This document shows positions 61,010 through 64,000 of a stretch of DNA of 64,000 nt, one piece after another. Each line of letters starts with the position of its first letter. The first letter of the stretch is position 1. Under the pieces are notes generated by a model that was not told the origin of the DNA, did not search any database, and was given only the letters and a program-made list of their open reading frames with translations. The stretch comes from Victivallales bacterium (lineage in GTDB: Bacteria; Verrucomicrobiota; Lentisphaeria; Oligosphaerales; Oligosphaeraceae). The stretch covers positions 23,824 through 87,823 of the forward strand of contig JAFZIJ010000059.1 of assembly GCA_017554445.1 (NCBI GenBank), in the 5' to 3' direction. Made by a program: the position numbers and the translations under genes.

Positions 61010-63403
61010 CTATTTCTTGATGATTTTCACGGCGATGCTACGGGTGAACGAAGGCAAGGCCAATTCAATCACCTTGGCCTCTTGGGCAACCGTCAAATCC
61101 TTTGTTTCCAAGAGTTTTCCGTTCGACGGCGACCAAAATTCCATGGAATATTCGCCTGGCTCCGGAGCCATGACGACCATCTTCTTTCCATTCTGTTCGG
61201 CTATCGTCAGATTCTCCATGTCAGAGAAGAAAAACGCCTTGTCGAATATCCAATACATGAGACGGTCGTTTTTGCGCAACTCACTGGCCTGCAAGGATGT
61301 ATTCGGTACGTCAAATGCCGTGCTCATCATGCCGCGGCGGTCTTCCTTTTCGCCGAACAGGCGGATCGCATCATAATAATTATAAAGCTCTTTATCCTCT
61401 ACAAGCGCAAACCACCAATACATCGGCAGAATCGCCATTTCGCTGAAGAACCCCGTCCACAGGCCGACTTCTACCTGCTTCACAAGATTGCTCATGTTGT
61501 CAGCGTAGGACGAGCCGCCGAATTCCGTGATGACCAACGGCTTCTGCTTCGCCTTACCAAAATCGCGGCTGCCGCGCAGAAGATTGATCAACTGCGCCGT
61601 TCCGCCGCCGCTGTAGTAGGCGTCCGTTGTCAAAAGATCCAGTTCTGGCACAGCAGAAATCGCCGCGTCGATACGATGATAGCTGAGCATCCAATGGGTC
61701 GTGATCGGATGCTTGTAGATGTCGATTTCCTTCAAGTAGCCGCCCATTTCATGATGCCACGCCGCGATAAGCGGATCGCGCTGGTAGTATGAAATATCGG
61801 GGCCCGTCAAATCGACTTCCGTGAACAATTTCCAGAACAGCACGTTTGGGCTGGCCGCCCATCTGGCGACCATGTAGTCCGCCAGATTTTTGAACAGCTG
61901 CTTCGCCTCCGCGTTGGCGAAATACTCTTCGCATCGCTCAAGAAAACCGCCAAGCTCCTTGTTGTACGGATTGCGTTTCCATTCCGTGTCATAAGTCATG
62001 CCGAACTTGCCGTGGTTGTTGATGACGATGATCAGCTTGATGCCGTTCTCCTCCGCCAACCGCAGGATGTAATCCAACATCCATGCGCGATATTGGTTGT
62101 ACTGTCCGACGCCGTGGAAACCAGGCGCGTCGTTGATCCATTCCAACGCCAACCACCATGAACACATCCAGACTTCCGCCGTGTTGATGCCATGTTCGCG
62201 ATACGTCTTGAACAGCTTTTCATAGACGGACAACCCCTGGTCCTGCCACGGCGAATATGGAGCGACTTCATAATAGCGGTTGTCGAACGGACTGCGTACA
62301 TTCATGCCAAGCCCCCAGTAAAGCGTTCCGTCGTCGTAGGTAAAGTACTGATTGTTGTTTGGATCGCGATGGACGAAACCATGGTAGTCTTCGAAGGCCG
62401 GCGTCGCATTGAACGTCAATTCAGGAAGTTCCGCCTTTTTATCGTCAATCGTGATATGAATGGCGATTTTATGCTGTCCGGCCACTCGCGGGCAGTAACG
62501 GATTTTGAAGCACGGCTCGCCGCAGGGCGTGAGACATTTTGTCTTGTCCCATTCCTCACGATCATAGAGGAAATCTTCATAGTAGAAACCGTTGATGCGT
62601 TCAATTCCCGTGCCGTCCTCCTTTGCGTCCGGCCGCGTAATGACCGCTTCGATTTTCGTCTTCGCAGGATTGTAGGGTTCCGTCGGCCAGATGTTCAGCC
62701 GGAAACTGAATTCAATGCGCCGCCCGACGTTCGGAGCCAGCGGGGCATATTCGAAATCACGAACTTCCAACGTCTTAGGAGCATCCAAGAACAGCAAACG
62801 CACATTCGTCAGAAAGATGTTTCCATCAAATTCCGCCTTCACGCCCGTATCCAGTTCAAAACGGATGCCGTATTCCAGTAAGTTCTTCACCGTCAACGCG
62901 TTCCATGGACGGCGATGGCCAAAGCACTCCCATGTTTTCACGGCGTCTTCACCGCTGATCGGCACACGGAAACGACTCACGGAACCGCTTTTCACCAACG
63001 AACTGACCGGACGGCGGACCTGCCGCCACAAATGGTCGTTGTCCTTCGTGAAAATCGCCGCCATCGTGCCTTCCGGCAGATTTTCCGGAAACTGGAAGCT
63101 GAACTCCAGATGCGTCGCCATGCGCCATGCCCCCAACGGTCCGGGCAAAGGCGACACAAATTCGCCATCGCCCGGAAACTTCAACGGAAACATCAGTGCC
63201 GCAGGACATTCGCTCACATTTTCAGCATCTTCCGGACGTACGCTCAAATCGGACAGTTCGAACTCCTTGCCGCCGTTTTTCCAGACACGGCGATGCCATG
63301 TTCCGGCGCCCTGTGTAAAATCAACCACGGAGACGCCGCTCTCCTGAGCCCAGACGGCCGCCATTGAGACGATCACCGCCAGAAGATAGATGATTCTTTT
63401 CAT
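61010..63403 (-). CDS. Secreted GH-A clan glycoside hydrolase with DUF5060 domain
   Basis: A 797-residue exported enzyme, signal peptide MKRIIYLLAVIVSMAAVWA. An N-terminal beta-sandwich (about 20-210) is followed by a DUF5060-type sandwich (LAPNVGRRIEFSFRLNIWPT, about 225-330) and a TIM barrel with VHRDPNNNQYFTYDDGTLYW, FKTYREHGINTAEVWMCSWW, ASPNVLFWKLFTEVDL (acid/base Glu) and PLVITEFGGSSYADN (nucleophile Glu). The two Glu are the clan GH-A pair, so it is a retaining hydrolase, likely of a plant, algal or host glycan. A C-terminal beta domain ends it. It is the first gene of the three-gene operon. Confidence 0.88.
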   Translation of the reverse strand: MKRIIYLLAVIVSMAAVWAQESGVSVVDFTQGAGTWHRRVWKNGGKEFELSDLSVRPEDAENVSECPAALMFPLKFPGDGEFVSPLPGPLGAWRMATHLEFSFQFPENLPEGTMAAIFTKDNDHLWRQVRRPVSSLVKSGSVSRFRVPISGEDAVKTWECFGHRRPWNALTVKNLLEYGIRFELDTGVKAEFDGNIFLTNVRLLFLDAPKTLEVRDFEYAPLAPNVGRRIEFSFRLNIWPTEPYNPAKTKIEAVITRPDAKEDGTGIERINGFYYEDFLYDREEWDKTKCLTPCGEPCFKIRYCPRVAGQHKIAIHITIDDKKAELPELTFNATPAFEDYHGFVHRDPNNNQYFTYDDGTLYWGLGMNVRSPFDNRYYEVAPYSPWQDQGLSVYEKLFKTYREHGINTAEVWMCSWWLALEWINDAPGFHGVGQYNQYRAWMLDYILRLAEENGIKLIIVINNHGKFGMTYDTEWKRNPYNKELGGFLERCEEYFANAEAKQLFKNLADYMVARWAASPNVLFWKLFTEVDLTGPDISYYQRDPLIAAWHHEMGGYLKEIDIYKHPITTHWMLSYHRIDAAISAVPELDLLTTDAYYSGGGTAQLINLLRGSRDFGKAKQKPLVITEFGGSSYADNMSNLVKQVEVGLWTGFFSEMAILPMYWWFALVEDKELYNYYDAIRLFGEKEDRRGMMSTAFDVPNTSLQASELRKNDRLMYWIFDKAFFFSDMENLTIAEQNGKKMVVMAPEPGEYSMEFWSPSNGKLLETKDLTVAQEAKVIELALPSFTRSIAVKIIKK

Positions 63404-63423
63404 ATATATCCCAAAATACGATA

Positions 63424-63544
63424 GTTACGACGGCATCACCGCCGTCGAATGTAACGACGGCGTCCCGCCGTCGGAAATCTACGTTCCTGCGACATCAAAC
63501 ACACGAAACATTCAACGCCAACGACGGCGGGACGCCGTCGTTAC
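63424..63544. repeat. GACGGC-family inverted repeat cluster
   Basis: Between gnd and the GH-A operon. CGACGGC-ATCACC-GCCGTCG (63428-63447) is one hairpin. A 23-bp arm (63451-63473) beginning GTAACGACGGCGTCCC is exactly repeated in inverted form at 63522-63544, so each arm can fold on itself or pair with the other across 48 nt. It is related to the hairpin cluster at 28342-28498. It could serve as gnd terminator, but no T-run follows. Confidence 0.85.
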
Positions 63545-63555
63545 TTGAAAACGAA

Positions 63556-64000
63556 TCAGGCGATGTATGTATTGGCGGTTGTGCTACCGCCGTGGCCAGT
63601 CCAATTCGTGTGGAAGAACTCGCCACGCGGCTTGTCCACGCGCTCATAGGTATGAGCGCCGAAATAGTCGCGTTGCGCCTGCAACAGGTTCTGCGGCAAA
63701 CGACCGTTACGGTATCCGTCGAAGTAGCTCAACGCCGCCGTGATGCACGGCATCGGCACGCCAGTCTGAATGGCGGTGACGGCGACGCGGCGCCATGCGG
63801 CTTGCGAATCGTCCATGACGGCTTTGAAGAATGGATCAAGCAGCAAGTTCTTGAGTTCAAGATCTTTATCAAACGCCTCTTTGATCTTGCCGAGGAAGCG
63901 AGAACGGATGATGCAACCACCACGCCACATCAACGCGATGCCGCCGTAGTTCAACTTCCAGCCGTATTCCTTCGCGGCGGCCATCATCAGCTGATAGCCC
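63556..64000 (-). CDS. gnd: 6-phosphogluconate dehydrogenase, decarboxylating, C-terminal part
   Basis: The last 147 codons of gnd; the gene starts beyond position 64000. It reads [19 protein letters not shown], then [19 protein letters not shown] (family signature with conserved Arg), [40 protein letters not shown] and ends [11 protein letters not shown] and a short tail. This is the helical C-terminal domain that completes the active site across the dimer. The enzyme oxidises 6-phosphogluconate to ribulose 5-phosphate in the pentose phosphate pathway. It ends just before the GACGGC-family inverted repeats. Confidence 0.97.
   Translation of the reverse strand, partial: GYQLMMAAAKEYGWKLNYGGIALMWRGGCIIRSRFLGKIKEAFDKDLELKNLLLDPFFKAVMDDSQAAWRRVAVTAIQTGVPMPCITAALSYFDGYRNGRLPQNLLQAQRDYFGAHTYERVDKPRGEFFHTNWTGHGGSTTANTYIA

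Overview
The window reads as chromosome of a Gram-negative, probably anaerobic, carbohydrate-degrading bacterium of the PVC group, most likely Lentisphaerae (Victivallales-like). This is inferred, not measured. The support is: a prepilin-type protein with the N-terminal block FTLIEMLVVIAVIGILAAM and a VDGH tail; secreted glycan enzymes (sulfatase, sialidase-like, GH29, GH36, heparinase-like, GH-A clan); a kinase-like/SUMF fusion protein; LPS heptose genes (RfaE2 domain, heptosyltransferase); and a glycyl radical enzyme. No tRNA, rRNA, CRISPR array or transposase was found.

Layout. 1-2.6 kb: TRAP transporter dctP-dctQ-dctM (leftward, dctM cut by the edge) and a TIM-barrel sugar isomerase. 2.7-7.5 kb: an acidic protein plus a GNAT (rightward), then a lipoprotein with a pseudopilin-like head, a SlyD-type FKBP, tsf and rpsB (leftward). 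7.5-13 kb: sulfatase, BNR sialidase-like protein, beta-helix protein and pseudopilin (leftward). 13-18.5 kb: a large GHL10 protein, a toroid-fold protein and a CapA protein (rightward). 18.5-24 kb: glycyl radical enzyme, PAP2, LMW phosphatase, SGNH esterase and DUF58 (leftward). 24-28.3 kb: a short uvrC, GH36 and an MBL hydrolase (rightward). 28.5-52.6 kb: a long leftward run with GH29, pseudokinase-PEGA-SUMF, an RfaE2-nitroreductase fusion, PmbA/TldD, HemW, GT4, Gfo/Idh, a coiled-coil protein, a peptide-type SBP, SppA, a hypothetical, GT9, metallophosphoesterase, DUF711, GDPD, glycogen phosphorylase and GNAT. 52.8-55.6 kb: a BPL_N lipoprotein and recA (rightward). 55.6-63.4 kb: a tight three-gene polysaccharide operon (DUF4091, heparinase-like, DUF5060/GH-A). 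The right edge holds the 3' end of gnd.

The secreted glycan enzymes fit a scavenger of sulfated, sialylated and fucosylated polysaccharides, with TRAP uptake, sugar isomerase, glycogen phosphorylase and gnd feeding central metabolism. The strongest unexplained signal is a structured intergenic repeat in four copies (near 16.9, 21.3, 38.1 and 54.1 kb). Each has a long stem whose two arms change together between copies, a 55-60 nt loop, and a shared GTGGTT-rich tail. A second GACGGC hairpin family (28.4 and 63.5 kb), CTTATGG heptamer runs, and two unusual protein fusions are the other main points.
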